Source: Syntrophaceae bacterium (GTDB lineage: Bacteria > Desulfobacterota > Syntrophia > Syntrophales > Smithellaceae). From it: a stretch of DNA of 60,979 bases. The stretch spans positions 1 through 60,979 of the forward strand of contig WRPE01000014.1 of NCBI GenBank assembly GCA_009773315.1, read 5' to 3'. The notes beneath the pieces are model-generated. The model was not told where the DNA came from, did no database searches, and saw only the letters and a list, made by a program, of their open reading frames with translations. Position numbers and translations under genes: made by a program. Below, piece after piece: positions 52,046 to 60,449 of this stretch; positions within the stretch are counted from its first letter, which is position 1; each line of letters opens with the position of its first letter.

Positions 52046-54343
52046 TTATTTGATGCAGACTCGGCGAACTTGTTTGAAATCCGTCAAGCCTCTTAGTGAT
52101 TTTAAGATACCATCCTGAAGCAGCGTCGTCATACCCTCGGACATAGCTTTGTTACGCATAACTTCAACCGTTTCGCGCTTTTGCACCAATCTTTTAATAC
52201 TGTCGGTGGCCACTACAAGTTCGTGAATGCCCATTCTGCCTTTGTAGCCGGTTTTGTCGCATAGGTCGCATCCTTTGGGGCGGAAAAGTTTGAAATCATC
52301 ATTATAGGCAATATTGAGCTTGGCGAAGGCCTCTTCGCCGTAACTATCCGCAATTTCGTCATATTCTTCTTTGTTGGGATGGTACGACTCTTTGCAGTTT
52401 TTACACAGTGTACGCAAAAGACGCTGGGCAAGAATACCCAGTAGGGCGTCGGCGAAGTTCAGCGGATCAATGCCCATATCCAACAGTCGGACGATAGTTT
52501 CCGGTGCGCTGTTGGTGTGCAAGGTGCTGAAAACCAGATGACCGGTCAGCGATGCTTCGACGCCGATCTTGGCGGTTTCAAAATCGCGCATTTCACCGAC
52601 CATAATGATATCCGGGTCGGCGCGTAAGAATGAGCGCATGGCTGCTGCGAAATCAAAACCGATTTTGGGTTGTACTTGTACCTGACGTAAACCGTATTGG
52701 GTAATTTCCACCGGGTCTTCAGCTGTCCAGATTTTTCTGTCCGGCCGATTAATATGGCGGAGCGCTGCGTGCAACGTGGTTGTTTTACCGGAGCCTGTCG
52801 GGCCGACGACTAAAATCATGCCGTAGGGTTTGGCGATGATTTTGAGCAGTTCATCATAATTACGTTTCGATAGGCTCATATCTTCCAACGGCATGGTTTC
52901 GCCTTTGGCCAAAAGCCGCATGACGACATCTTCGACGCCACCTTGCGTGGGAATTGAGGCCACCCGGAGCTCCAGTTCTTCACCATTGGAACGCCGGAAT
53001 TTAATTTTGCCGTCCTGGGGCAGTCTTTTAACGGTAATATCTAAATTGGACATAATCTTGACGCGGGAAATAATCGCGGCGCGGTAACTGAATGGAACCG
53101 TCTGGTAAACGGCGCAGTCGCCGTCAACACGGAAACGGATTTCCACGTTTTTTTTACCGATATTCGGTTCAATATGAATATCGGATGCCCGGCGGGCATA
53201 TGCATCGTTAATAATTTTATTGATGAGCTGCATGATCACGCTGTCGGATTCCGTGACCAAGTCGGAGCCGTCCTCATCATCGGAGCCTTTATCTTCATCA
53301 TCCAGTTTGCCTAAAATCTCTGTAAAAGAATGTTCGTTATCGGAGGAGCGAAAAAAGAGGTTAATAAATTTCAGGATATCTTCAGGCAAGGCAACGTCAT
53401 ATTTAATTTTATTTGGTTTCAGTAGATTTTCGATGGTGTCTCTTTTCAGGATATTGTTGGGATCATCGACAATCACATGAATGTAGCCGTCGATGATTTC
53501 CATCGGTACCCACAGTTCACGGCAGAGATAATCTTTTTTCAGATTTTTAATTAAATGGCCGGGGATAGTGAATTTATCATTATAATCAAAAAACCGGCAC
53601 CGGTAAAATTCTTCAAAAGAGTGACCGATATCATCCTTGGAAATCCTGTACTTGCGCATCAGGTGCTGTTCAATAGATTCTTTATGCTCGTGCGCTCCCG
53701 CCCAAGCTTCTTCCATTTCTTTATCGTTGATTAAATCACGGGTGATCAGAAAATCGAAGCGTGTTTTACGGCGATGCGAGAACCGCTGCTGATTATAAAA
53801 GGCAACGCCCAAAACTTCGGCGATTTCCACCGCCAGTCCAACCTCTTCTTCAGTAAATTTACTATCGCTTTTTTTTCTGTTGAGAATTTGGATAACGCCC
53901 ATGAGCTGATCTTCATAAAAGATCGGGGCGGCAAGAATTTGTTTGGACCTGAATCCGGATTTTTCATCCCACCTGGAATCAAATTTCAGATCAGAGTCAA
54001 TGGCCTTGAGTTCCGCCTGATTGTAAGCATCGCTGATATTCATAATATTGCCTGTATTGGCCACATATCCGGCAATGCTTTGATTGCTGATCGGGACCCG
54101 AATTTCCTTAAGCTGCGAGCCTGCCAGGAACATGGAATAGATTTCATTACGAAGCTTATCGACGACGTAAATCGTGATGGAGTAGGCGTTAAATAAATTC
54201 AAAATACCGTCTTTTAAGTCAATCAGTATTTGCGTAGTATTCTTCGCTGCATGGATACGATTGGTAATATCCTGAAGGTTTTTACGTATGCGCAGCTTTT
54301 CATCCGTGCTGTCTAGTGGATCGGATTTAAACTTGAAACTCAT
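52046..54343 (-). CDS. GspE/PilB-family secretion ATPase with N-terminal GAF domain
   Basis: A 765-residue AAA+ assembly ATPase for type II secretion or type IV pili with an unusual front end. Residues about 20-165 look like a GAF sensor domain (TQILIDLKDGILNLFNAYSI, then SIAGYVANTGNIMNI, then FRSKQILAAPIFY). An MshEN-like region (about 190-330) and an acidic linker follow. The ATPase has VVGPTGSGKTTTLHAAL, IIMVGEMRDFETAKIGVEASLTGHLVFSTLHTN, and a C-terminal four-Cys zinc motif (CKNC ... CDLC). No other secretion or pilus genes adjoin it. The GAF domain suggests ligand control of pilus or secretion activity. Confidence 0.88.
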   Translation of the reverse strand: MSFKFKSDPLDSTDEKLRIRKNLQDITNRIHAAKNTTQILIDLKDGILNLFNAYSITIYVVDKLRNEIYSMFLAGSQLKEIRVPISNQSIAGYVANTGNIMNISDAYNQAELKAIDSDLKFDSRWDEKSGFRSKQILAAPIFYEDQLMGVIQILNRKKSDSKFTEEEVGLAVEIAEVLGVAFYNQQRFSHRRKTRFDFLITRDLINDKEMEEAWAGAHEHKESIEQHLMRKYRISKDDIGHSFEEFYRCRFFDYNDKFTIPGHLIKNLKKDYLCRELWVPMEIIDGYIHVIVDDPNNILKRDTIENLLKPNKIKYDVALPEDILKFINLFFRSSDNEHSFTEILGKLDDEDKGSDDEDGSDLVTESDSVIMQLINKIINDAYARRASDIHIEPNIGKKNVEIRFRVDGDCAVYQTVPFSYRAAIISRVKIMSNLDITVKRLPQDGKIKFRRSNGEELELRVASIPTQGGVEDVVMRLLAKGETMPLEDMSLSKRNYDELLKIIAKPYGMILVVGPTGSGKTTTLHAALRHINRPDRKIWTAEDPVEITQYGLRQVQVQPKIGFDFAAAMRSFLRADPDIIMVGEMRDFETAKIGVEASLTGHLVFSTLHTNSAPETIVRLLDMGIDPLNFADALLGILAQRLLRTLCKNCKESYHPNKEEYDEIADSYGEEAFAKLNIAYNDDFKLFRPKGCDLCDKTGYKGRMGIHELVVATDSIKRLVQKRETVEVMRNKAMSEGMTTLLQDGILKSLRGLTDFKQVRRVCIK

Positions 54344-54479
54344 CCGGCAATTTCTCCATCTTTTTTTCTAAGCCGAAAACTAATATAATCTTAGCAAGCA
54401 CTTCAATGAATGTCAATGAAACCGATGCTCAAGTCATGTGCATTAAAATTAAAACCTATCATACCGGAATGGCCGTTGA

Positions 54480-56552
54480 TCAGCCGGCGGTCACAATTTT
54501 TGAAAAATCGGCGATTTTGTGGAACAGTGCTGATATTTCAGACAAAAGTGATAAACGGTTGAAACGGATTTTCTCATCTTTATCCATGACCATGACATGC
54601 TCAAAAAAAGCATCCACAGGAGGACGCAGAGCGGCAAGTTTGTTCAATGCGGTGTTGAAATCTTTTTCAGCAATGCCTTTTTCTACACGCAGTCTAATGT
54701 TTTCCAATGACGAAAATAATTTAATTTCCGCATCATGGGAAAGCAGGTTGACATCAACCGGGGCTTCGCGAAAATCTTTTAAGATATTATCAACTCGTTT
54801 GAAAGCGACCGAGATGAGTTCAAATTCCGGATTAAGCCTAAAAGCCTGGAGGGCTTGAATTTTTTCAATAACCGAGACAAGATCGTCAATATCTGTGGAA
54901 AGAACCGCGTCCACTGTATCGTAAGCATAACCCTGGGTGATCAGCTGATTTTGCAAACGTCCCTTAAAGAACTCCAGAATGTCTTTTTTGATGTCGTCAG
55001 CCTGTTTTTTCAAAACGTCTTTCAGTGACGCCAGACTCTCATCGATCAGAAAATTCAGGCTCAAAGCATAACGCCGGTCCAAAATGATATTAATGACACC
55101 CAGCGCCTGACGGCGTAAAGCGTAGGGATCGGCCGTGCCTGTCGGCGGTATGCCCACCGCGAAGAAGCCGACAATTGTATCTATTTTATCGGCAATGGCG
55201 ACAATGGCGCCTTCATCCGTTTGGGGCAGATCACCGCCGGCGATAATCGGCAAATAATGTTCGTAGATGGCATTGGCGATCTCCGGTTTTTCGCCGGCTA
55301 AAAGCGCATATTCGCGTCCCATGATGCCCTGGAGTTCCGAAAATTCACCCACCATGAGCGATTCCAGATCAGCCTTGGCCAGAAGTGCGGCGCGGTCAAC
55401 GTTTTTCTTGACGGACGGTTTCACTTTGGCGGCAATCTTGATTGCCAGCTTGCGGAAGCGCATTACTTTCTTATGCGATGTCCCCAAAAGTGTGTGAAAA
55501 ATAACTTTTTTAAGAGATTCCACCCGATCTTCCAGGGGAACTTTCTTGTCTTCCTCAAAGAAAAACGAAGCGTCGGCCAGGCGCGCTCGTAACACTCTTT
55601 CATTTCCGCTGGCCACCACGGCGATGTCTCGGGGACGGGTGTTGCTCACGGCGATGAAGTAAGGCAGAAGTTTTCCTTCGTCGTTAACGACGGGGAAATA
55701 TTTCTGGTGAGATATCATCGTGGTTGTCAGAACTTCTTTGGGAATTTTTAAATAGGCTTCATCGAATCCGCCGCGCACAATCACGGGATATTCCACAATG
55801 AAGCTGACAGTCGCCAGCAGGTCTTCCGTATAAAAAAGTTTTCCGCCAACCTCGGAAGCCGCCTTTTGGGCTTCTTTCAGAATGAATTTCTTTCTTTCCT
55901 CGGGATCGGCGATGACAAAATTTTCTCTGGTCTTGATCAGATAATCTGCAAAGCCGGATACGGCAAAAGAAGCCGGGCTCATGAAGCGATGACCATAGGA
56001 CATATTGCCGCTTTCAATATCCTCAATCTTCAGGGGAACAACTTTTCCGCCATAGAGCGCCAGAATCCAATGCACCGGACGGGCAAAGCGTAAATCATGG
56101 TTGCCCCAGCGCATGGATTTCCGAAAGGGTATCGTCAGAAGAAAACTCGTCAGAATTTCGGGCAACAATGTTACCGTCGGCTGGCCGGCAATGGTTTTGC
56201 TGGCGCCCAGATATTCGCCTTTTTCAGTGACGATGGTTTCCAACTGGGAGACTTCTATTCCTTGTCCCCTGGCAAATCCCAGCGCGGCTTTTGTCGGTTG
56301 GCCATTTTCATCGAAGGCGGCCTTTTTGGCCGGCCCCAGCTTTTCGATCGTCTGGTCTTCCTGTTTTTGCAAAATGTCCTCAATATAAAGAACCAAACGG
56401 CGCGGTGTGGCCAGACACTTGATTCCGGTAAAGCCAATACGTTTTTCCGTTAAGGATTTGCGAATGATCTCTTCCATATCACCGACGGCCTTGGACAAAA
56501 ACGCGGCGGGAATTTCTTCGGTGCCAATTTCAAAAAGCAGTTCGTTACTCAT
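54480..56552 (-). CDS. glyS: Glycyl-tRNA synthetase, beta subunit
   Basis: The 690-residue beta chain of the heterotetrameric (alpha2beta2) glycyl-tRNA synthetase. ELLFEIGTEEIPAAFL is the conserved N-terminus. HQKYFPVVNDEGKLLPYFI, GNERVLRARLADASFFFEED and an HD-like LGTSHKKVMRFRKLA segment follow, and the C-terminus is a DALR-type anticodon-binding region. It begins 16 bp after glyQ on the same strand. Confidence 0.97.
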   Translation of the reverse strand: MSNELLFEIGTEEIPAAFLSKAVGDMEEIIRKSLTEKRIGFTGIKCLATPRRLVLYIEDILQKQEDQTIEKLGPAKKAAFDENGQPTKAALGFARGQGIEVSQLETIVTEKGEYLGASKTIAGQPTVTLLPEILTSFLLTIPFRKSMRWGNHDLRFARPVHWILALYGGKVVPLKIEDIESGNMSYGHRFMSPASFAVSGFADYLIKTRENFVIADPEERKKFILKEAQKAASEVGGKLFYTEDLLATVSFIVEYPVIVRGGFDEAYLKIPKEVLTTTMISHQKYFPVVNDEGKLLPYFIAVSNTRPRDIAVVASGNERVLRARLADASFFFEEDKKVPLEDRVESLKKVIFHTLLGTSHKKVMRFRKLAIKIAAKVKPSVKKNVDRAALLAKADLESLMVGEFSELQGIMGREYALLAGEKPEIANAIYEHYLPIIAGGDLPQTDEGAIVAIADKIDTIVGFFAVGIPPTGTADPYALRRQALGVINIILDRRYALSLNFLIDESLASLKDVLKKQADDIKKDILEFFKGRLQNQLITQGYAYDTVDAVLSTDIDDLVSVIEKIQALQAFRLNPEFELISVAFKRVDNILKDFREAPVDVNLLSHDAEIKLFSSLENIRLRVEKGIAEKDFNTALNKLAALRPPVDAFFEHVMVMDKDEKIRFNRLSLLSEISALFHKIADFSKIVTAG

Positions 56553-56568
56553 TTTGTCTCCAGATCTT

Positions 56569-57441
56569 CTAGTTGTTCTTTAAAAGGGGATACCCCATTT
56601 CTTCGCGTTGCTTGAGGTAAAGTTCGGCGCTCAGGCGCGCCAGATTTCTGACCCGGCCGATGTAACTGGTGCGTTCAGCCACGCTGATCGCGCCGCGGGC
56701 GTTGAGCAGATTGAAGGTGTGGGAACATTTCAGGCAGTAATCATAGGCGGGCAGCGCCAGTTTTTTTTCGGCAATGCGCAGGGCTTCCTCTTCATACATA
56801 TCAAAGAGCTTACGCAGCATGGGAATATCCGCCACTTCAAAATTGTAGGTGGAAAACTCCACTTCGCCTTTATGATGCACGTCGCCGTATTTGACTTTGT
56901 CTGTCCACTGCAAATCATAAACGTTGTTGATGCCCTGAATGTACATGGCAATGCGTTCCGTGCCGTACGTCAACTCGGCGCATACCGGATGCAGGTCGAA
57001 ACCGCCCACCTGCTGGAAATAAGTGAATTGCGAGATTTCCATGCCGTCAAGCCAGACTTCCCAACCCAGTCCCCAGGCGCCCAGTGTTGGCGATTCCCAG
57101 TCGTCCTCCACAAAACGGATGTCGTGTTCGAGCGGATCTATGCCGAAACTTTTAAGTGAATTGAGGTAGAGTTCCTGGATATTCTTAGGGGAGGGTTTCA
57201 TGATGACCTGATACTGGTAATAGTGTTGCAGGCGATTGGGATTTTCGCCATAGCGGCCGTCGGTGGGACGCCTCGATGGTTGAACATAGGCCACGTTCCA
57301 CGGTTCGGGCCCTAGTGCGCGCAGGCAGGTGGCGGGATGAAACGTTCCCGCGCCGACTTCCATATCATAGGGTTGCTGGATGACGCAGCCTTGAGAGTGC
57401 CAGTATTGTTCGAGAGCAAATATTAATTCCTGAAAAGTCAC
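56569..57441 (-). CDS. glyQ: Glycyl-tRNA synthetase, alpha subunit
   Basis: The 290-residue class II catalytic subunit. [56 protein letters not shown] and [21 protein letters not shown] are diagnostic. The start is GTG 57441 with GGAGG 5 nt upstream. No T-box or glycine riboswitch is seen upstream. Confidence 0.97.
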   Translation of the reverse strand: MTFQELIFALEQYWHSQGCVIQQPYDMEVGAGTFHPATCLRALGPEPWNVAYVQPSRRPTDGRYGENPNRLQHYYQYQVIMKPSPKNIQELYLNSLKSFGIDPLEHDIRFVEDDWESPTLGAWGLGWEVWLDGMEISQFTYFQQVGGFDLHPVCAELTYGTERIAMYIQGINNVYDLQWTDKVKYGDVHHKGEVEFSTYNFEVADIPMLRKLFDMYEEEALRIAEKKLALPAYDYCLKCSHTFNLLNARGAISVAERTSYIGRVRNLARLSAELYLKQREEMGYPLLKNN

Positions 57442-57809
57442 AATGTCCTCCTTAAGTGGTTGCCAAAAAGAAGCACAGACCTATCCAACGGACCCGTATC
57501 TTCAAATTTACAAGCGGCTACCTAGCACAAAAGGGCGATGGGGTCAATATTAAAGGGCAAATGCCATACAGGCGCGTCACGGTCGAAATCATCAGAGGTG
57601 TTATGCGGTGATCGCTCTCTTTTCAAATCAATAGAAAAAATAGCAGAACTAAAATAAATAATGTGCTACAAAATTTCACGTAGATGGTCGTACATAATGT
57701 CTCGCATGTATGCTAAGAAAACATGAACGGGTCATTGCGAACGAAGTGAAGCAATCTCATGGTTTTAGATTGCCACGCAAACATGTAAACAAACAGAAAC
57801 GATAGTCTT
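57442..57809. other. Intergenic region between glyQ and the CARF regulator (divergent)
   Basis: A 368-bp gap without a gene. It contains the glyQ ribosome site, AT-rich sequence and the dispersed repeat listed next. I see no convincing -24/-12 sigma-54 promoter and no clear -35/-10 pair for the CARF regulator, so its promoter is unresolved. Confidence 0.5.
57730..57778 (+). repeat. GTCATTGCGAACGAAG-type dispersed repeat fragment
   Basis: GGTCATTGCGAACGAAGTGA followed by AGCAATCT, then AGATTGCCACG. It resembles the GTCATTGCGAG(C)GAAG...GCAATCTC palindromic repeats scattered in many environmental bacterial genomes. GCAATCT (57751-57757) and AGATTGC (57767-57773) form a hairpin. Confidence 0.5.
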
Positions 57810-59375
57810 ATGGACATTCTTTTTACTTTTGCCGGCAACCGTGATCCTTACAATCCCGAAGCTGTGCAAGGCGTCTTTACCGACGGGCCGGTTCTCACTT
57901 TGCTTACGGAGCGGTCTTTTCATGCCGTCCATATCTTCACCAACCCGAACAGCCTTTCCAACGCCCAGCGGCTCCAGCAGGAGATTTTCAAGAGAGCGGG
58001 GGATGTCCGCACACGGATACACAACATCGATATCCCTGACCCGACGGATTACGAAGCCCTTTTCCTGAACATGAGCGCAAGGTGCCGGGAAATCCTGGAG
58101 GAGTACCGCGATCGGCAGCCCGCCTGTTTTATTGCCACGGCATCCGGGACGCCGCAGATGCAGACCGTCTGGTTTCTCATGGCCCAATCGGGTATTGTCC
58201 CCGCCACACTCCTCAAGATCACGCCGCCTCGTTTCCTGAGGCCGAAGCAGAAAGCCGTCTCCGAAATCAGTCTTTCGCTTGAAAACTTTCCCAAAATTAC
58301 GCCGCCGTCGCCGGCAACGCTGGACATTGCCGCGACCTGTTTGCGCAAGGAAAAACTGGAAGCAGAGCGAGACGAACTCATCCGGGAATTTTCCGGTCTC
58401 CAGATGATCGGCAGGAGTCCGGCGCTAACGCGGGTTATGGACACTGTCCGGGCGGCCGCCCTGTATGACTCGGCGGTTCTGATCCAAGGCGAAACAGGCA
58501 CGGGCAAGGAACTTGTGGCCAAGGCCATCCATTACAACAGCACAAGGAAAGAGGAGCCCCTGATAGTTGTCAATTGCGCCGCCATTCCGGAGACCCTTGT
58601 GGAAAGCGAACTTTTCGGCCACGAGAAAGGGGCCTTCACCGGGGCCACACAGCAAAAGAAGGGCAAATTCGAACTGGCCGACGGGGGCACAATCTTCTTA
58701 GATGAAATTGGTGATATGCCTTTGCCCGCCCAGGCAAAGATCCTGCGCGTCTTGCAGGATAAGGCAATCACGCGGGTGGGCGGTGAAAAAACCATCCGCG
58801 CCGATGTCCGGATCATTGCTGCCACCAACCGGAACCTGGCCGCTTTCATTAGCGAAGGAAAATTCCGGGAAGACCTTTACTACCGCCTCAAGGTGATTGA
58901 CATTCCCATGCCCGCCCTGAGGGAGCGCACGGAGGATATTACCCTTCTTGTGGAATACTTTCTTGACCGCCATAACTCCCGCTACCGGCAGCAGAAGCAG
59001 CTCAACCGGGAAGCAATGCGCCGCATCCTTTCCTATTCGTGGCCGGGAAACATCCGGGAACTGGAAAACGCCGTCGAAAGGGCCTTTGTTCTTTCCAAAG
59101 GCAGCGTCATCAAAGAAAACGATTTACCGCCGGAAATCACGTCACCGACTTGCTCTCTTCCTAAATCGTCCGGCAACACAGAACAACCAAATACTCCGAT
59201 AGTCGCCATCCCCCTTGAAGGTCTCGATCTGGACACACACCTGCACAATCTTGAAAAAGCATATTATGAAGAAGCCATTAAAATGAAAGACGGCAACCGC
59301 GAAGCCGCCGCCCTAATTCTCAACATCAAACCCCACACCTTTCGCAAAAGGGCAAAGGAGAAGTTCGGAATATAG
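57810..59375 (+). CDS. CARF-domain sigma-54 activator (RtcR-like bacterial enhancer-binding protein)
   Basis: A 521-residue regulator. Residues 1-145 form a Rossmann-like CARF domain related to that of RtcR: DILFTFAGNRDPYN at the start and ATASGTPQMQTVWFLMA, then PATLLKITPPR, matching RtcR's TTGTHVAQICWFLLA / PARLIQSSPPR. The sigma-54 AAA+ domain has GETGTGKE (about 227-234), GAFTGA (274-279, the sigma-54 contact loop), TIFLDEIGD Walker B and the arginine-finger region. The C-terminus (about 485-521) is a Fis-type helix-turn-helix. No rtcA/rtcB genes flank it. It should sense a nucleotide or RNA ligand and activate a sigma-54 promoter, perhaps the one at 60390. Confidence 0.88.
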   Translation: MDILFTFAGNRDPYNPEAVQGVFTDGPVLTLLTERSFHAVHIFTNPNSLSNAQRLQQEIFKRAGDVRTRIHNIDIPDPTDYEALFLNMSARCREILEEYRDRQPACFIATASGTPQMQTVWFLMAQSGIVPATLLKITPPRFLRPKQKAVSEISLSLENFPKITPPSPATLDIAATCLRKEKLEAERDELIREFSGLQMIGRSPALTRVMDTVRAAALYDSAVLIQGETGTGKELVAKAIHYNSTRKEEPLIVVNCAAIPETLVESELFGHEKGAFTGATQQKKGKFELADGGTIFLDEIGDMPLPAQAKILRVLQDKAITRVGGEKTIRADVRIIAATNRNLAAFISEGKFREDLYYRLKVIDIPMPALRERTEDITLLVEYFLDRHNSRYRQQKQLNREAMRRILSYSWPGNIRELENAVERAFVLSKGSVIKENDLPPEITSPTCSLPKSSGNTEQPNTPIVAIPLEGLDLDTHLHNLEKAYYEEAIKMKDGNREAAALILNIKPHTFRKRAKEKFGI

Positions 59376-59376
59376 G

Positions 59377-59420
59377 TTGACACCTATTACCTGTTGATAT
59401 TTTAGTAGGTTAAGACTACT
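59377..59420 (+). promoter_or_regulatory. Possible promoter/operator of the toxin-antitoxin pair
   Basis: TTGACA (59377-59382) lies just after the regulator stop codon, with TATTTT at 59398-59403 (15-bp spacer, sub-optimal). A small inverted repeat AGTAG/CTACT (59404-59408, 59416-59420) overlaps the start region and could be an autoregulatory site. Confidence 0.35.
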
Positions 59421-59446
59421 CTTATGCCCTGAAAAGGAGGCTGGTT

Positions 59447-59677
59447 ATGAGTGCCAATTTGGGAAAAATAGAAGAAGCTGCTTTGGCTCTCTCCGCCGAG
59501 GAACGTGCAAGGCTGGCGATGGACTTGATAAAAAGTCTCGATAATTACGACGACCCCGAAGCAGAAAAGTTGTGGCTTCAGGAGGCCGAAAGGCGCTATC
59601 AGGAATACCGGCAAGGTAAAATCCAGGGCAGGCCTGCCGACGATGTTTATCGTGATGCTTTCTCTAAAGTGCGATGA
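59447..59677 (+). CDS. Addiction-module antitoxin (PF09720-like)
   Basis: A 76-residue acidic protein. LSAEERARLAMDLIKSLDNYDDPEAEKLWLQEAERRYQEY is typical of the short antitoxin component of ParE/RelE modules (TIGR02574-like). AAGGAGG precedes the ATG. It overlaps the toxin gene by 4 nt (ATGA), so the two are coupled. It lies 71 bp downstream of the CARF regulator on the same strand. Confidence 0.88.
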   Translation: MSANLGKIEEAALALSAEERARLAMDLIKSLDNYDDPEAEKLWLQEAERRYQEYRQGKIQGRPADDVYRDAFSKVR

Positions 59678-59991
59678 AGAAAGTCATTTTTCTTCCCCAG
59701 GCAGAGCAGGAAATGAACCAAGCGGCCATCTTCTACGATAAACATAGACAAGGATTGGGGCGGGAGTTCTTATCCATGATCAAGAAGGGAACGGACGCGA
59801 TCTCGATTAATCCTATATCTTATCCCATCCAGAGAAATGGAATCAGAAGAATTCTAGTCGGCCGTTTCCCCTATGGAATTATGTACTGTGATGAAGAAGA
59901 ACAAATCGTTGTGATAGCCGTAATGCATCTTCACCGTGCTCCTGACTATTGGATACATCGAGTATCTGAACAAGCGAGCGAATACAGATAA
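59674..59991 (+). CDS. ParE/RelE-family toxin
   Basis: A 105-residue partner toxin. KVIFLPQAEQEMNQAAIFYDKHRQGLG is the ParE-type N-terminal helix pair, followed by RRILVGRFPYGIMYCDEEEQIVVIAVMHLHRAPDYW, the core beta sheet with the C-terminal HxHRxPxYW typical of this subgroup. The target (gyrase or ribosome) cannot be settled from sequence alone. Confidence 0.88.
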   Translation: MKKVIFLPQAEQEMNQAAIFYDKHRQGLGREFLSMIKKGTDAISINPISYPIQRNGIRRILVGRFPYGIMYCDEEEQIVVIAVMHLHRAPDYWIHRVSEQASEYR

Positions 59992-60082
59992 TGCAAGAAA
60001 TAGAACGTAAAAGTTACACTACCATGATATTATTCATTATTTTCTTGGAAAGTGTCGAAGTCAGGATAAAGGATAATTATAT

Positions 60083-60271
60083 ATGATCATGAAATGTGGA
60101 AAACCGGCGGCAACAATTGGGCTGGCGGAAAAAGCTGTCGGCACGCGAACCTTGAAGGAATTGAAAATCTTCCTGCAAACAATGCCCAGGCTGGACGACG
60201 ATGATAAATTTGCGGCTGATGTTGAGGTAATAATAAACAATGGGCTTGTTAATATTAAAAGAGAAAAGTAA
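60083..60271 (+). CDS. Small hypothetical protein
   Basis: A 62-residue frame beginning MIMKCGKPAATIGLAEKAVG, with an acidic patch DDDDKFAADVE. I do not recognise the family. It has a plausible AAGGA site, though rather far from the ATG. A second ATG lies at 60089. There are no membrane segments. It lies between the toxin gene and the inverted repeats ahead of the ATPase gene. Confidence 0.4.
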   Translation: MIMKCGKPAATIGLAEKAVGTRTLKELKIFLQTMPRLDDDDKFAADVEVIINNGLVNIKREK

Positions 60272-60293
60272 TATAAATTACCATATTCGAAAT

Positions 60294-60344
60294 AAATATT
60301 ACCTATAAAATGCTCAAGGACACAATGCTTTGAGTGAAATATTT
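60294..60344 (+). promoter_or_regulatory. Nested inverted repeats, candidate enhancer (UAS) for a sigma-54 activator
   Basis: An outer pair AAATATT (60294-60300) and AATATTT (60338-60344) and an inner pair CTCAA (60313-60317) and TTGAG (60330-60334) share nearly the same centre, about 70 bp upstream of the -24 element. Enhancer-binding proteins usually bind such palindromes 80-150 bp upstream of the start. Confidence 0.4.
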
Positions 60345-60389
60345 GGTTTTGTCGTTTAATTACGAGATGTTGAAAATATAATCGTTTCC

Positions 60390-60405
60390 TGGCACAGAAG
60401 TCGCT
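60390..60405 (+). promoter_or_regulatory. Sigma-54 (RpoN) promoter, -24/-12
   Basis: TGGCACAGAAGTCGCT matches the consensus TGGCACRNNNNTTGCW at every fixed position except one (C for the second T of TTGC). GG and GC have the required spacing. It lies 45 bp before the ATPase start codon, and a sigma-54 activator is encoded 1 kb upstream. Confidence 0.7.
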
Positions 60406-60449
60406 TTATAACAGGGCTTTGATAACGCAACACTGATCGAGGAGAAAAT

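Noticed and set aside
57442-57520. T-box or glycine riboswitch upstream of glyQ
   Set aside because: No tRNA-like specifier stems, T-box sequence or tandem glycine-aptamer pattern is visible, and the ribosome site is directly preceded by unstructured AT-rich sequence.
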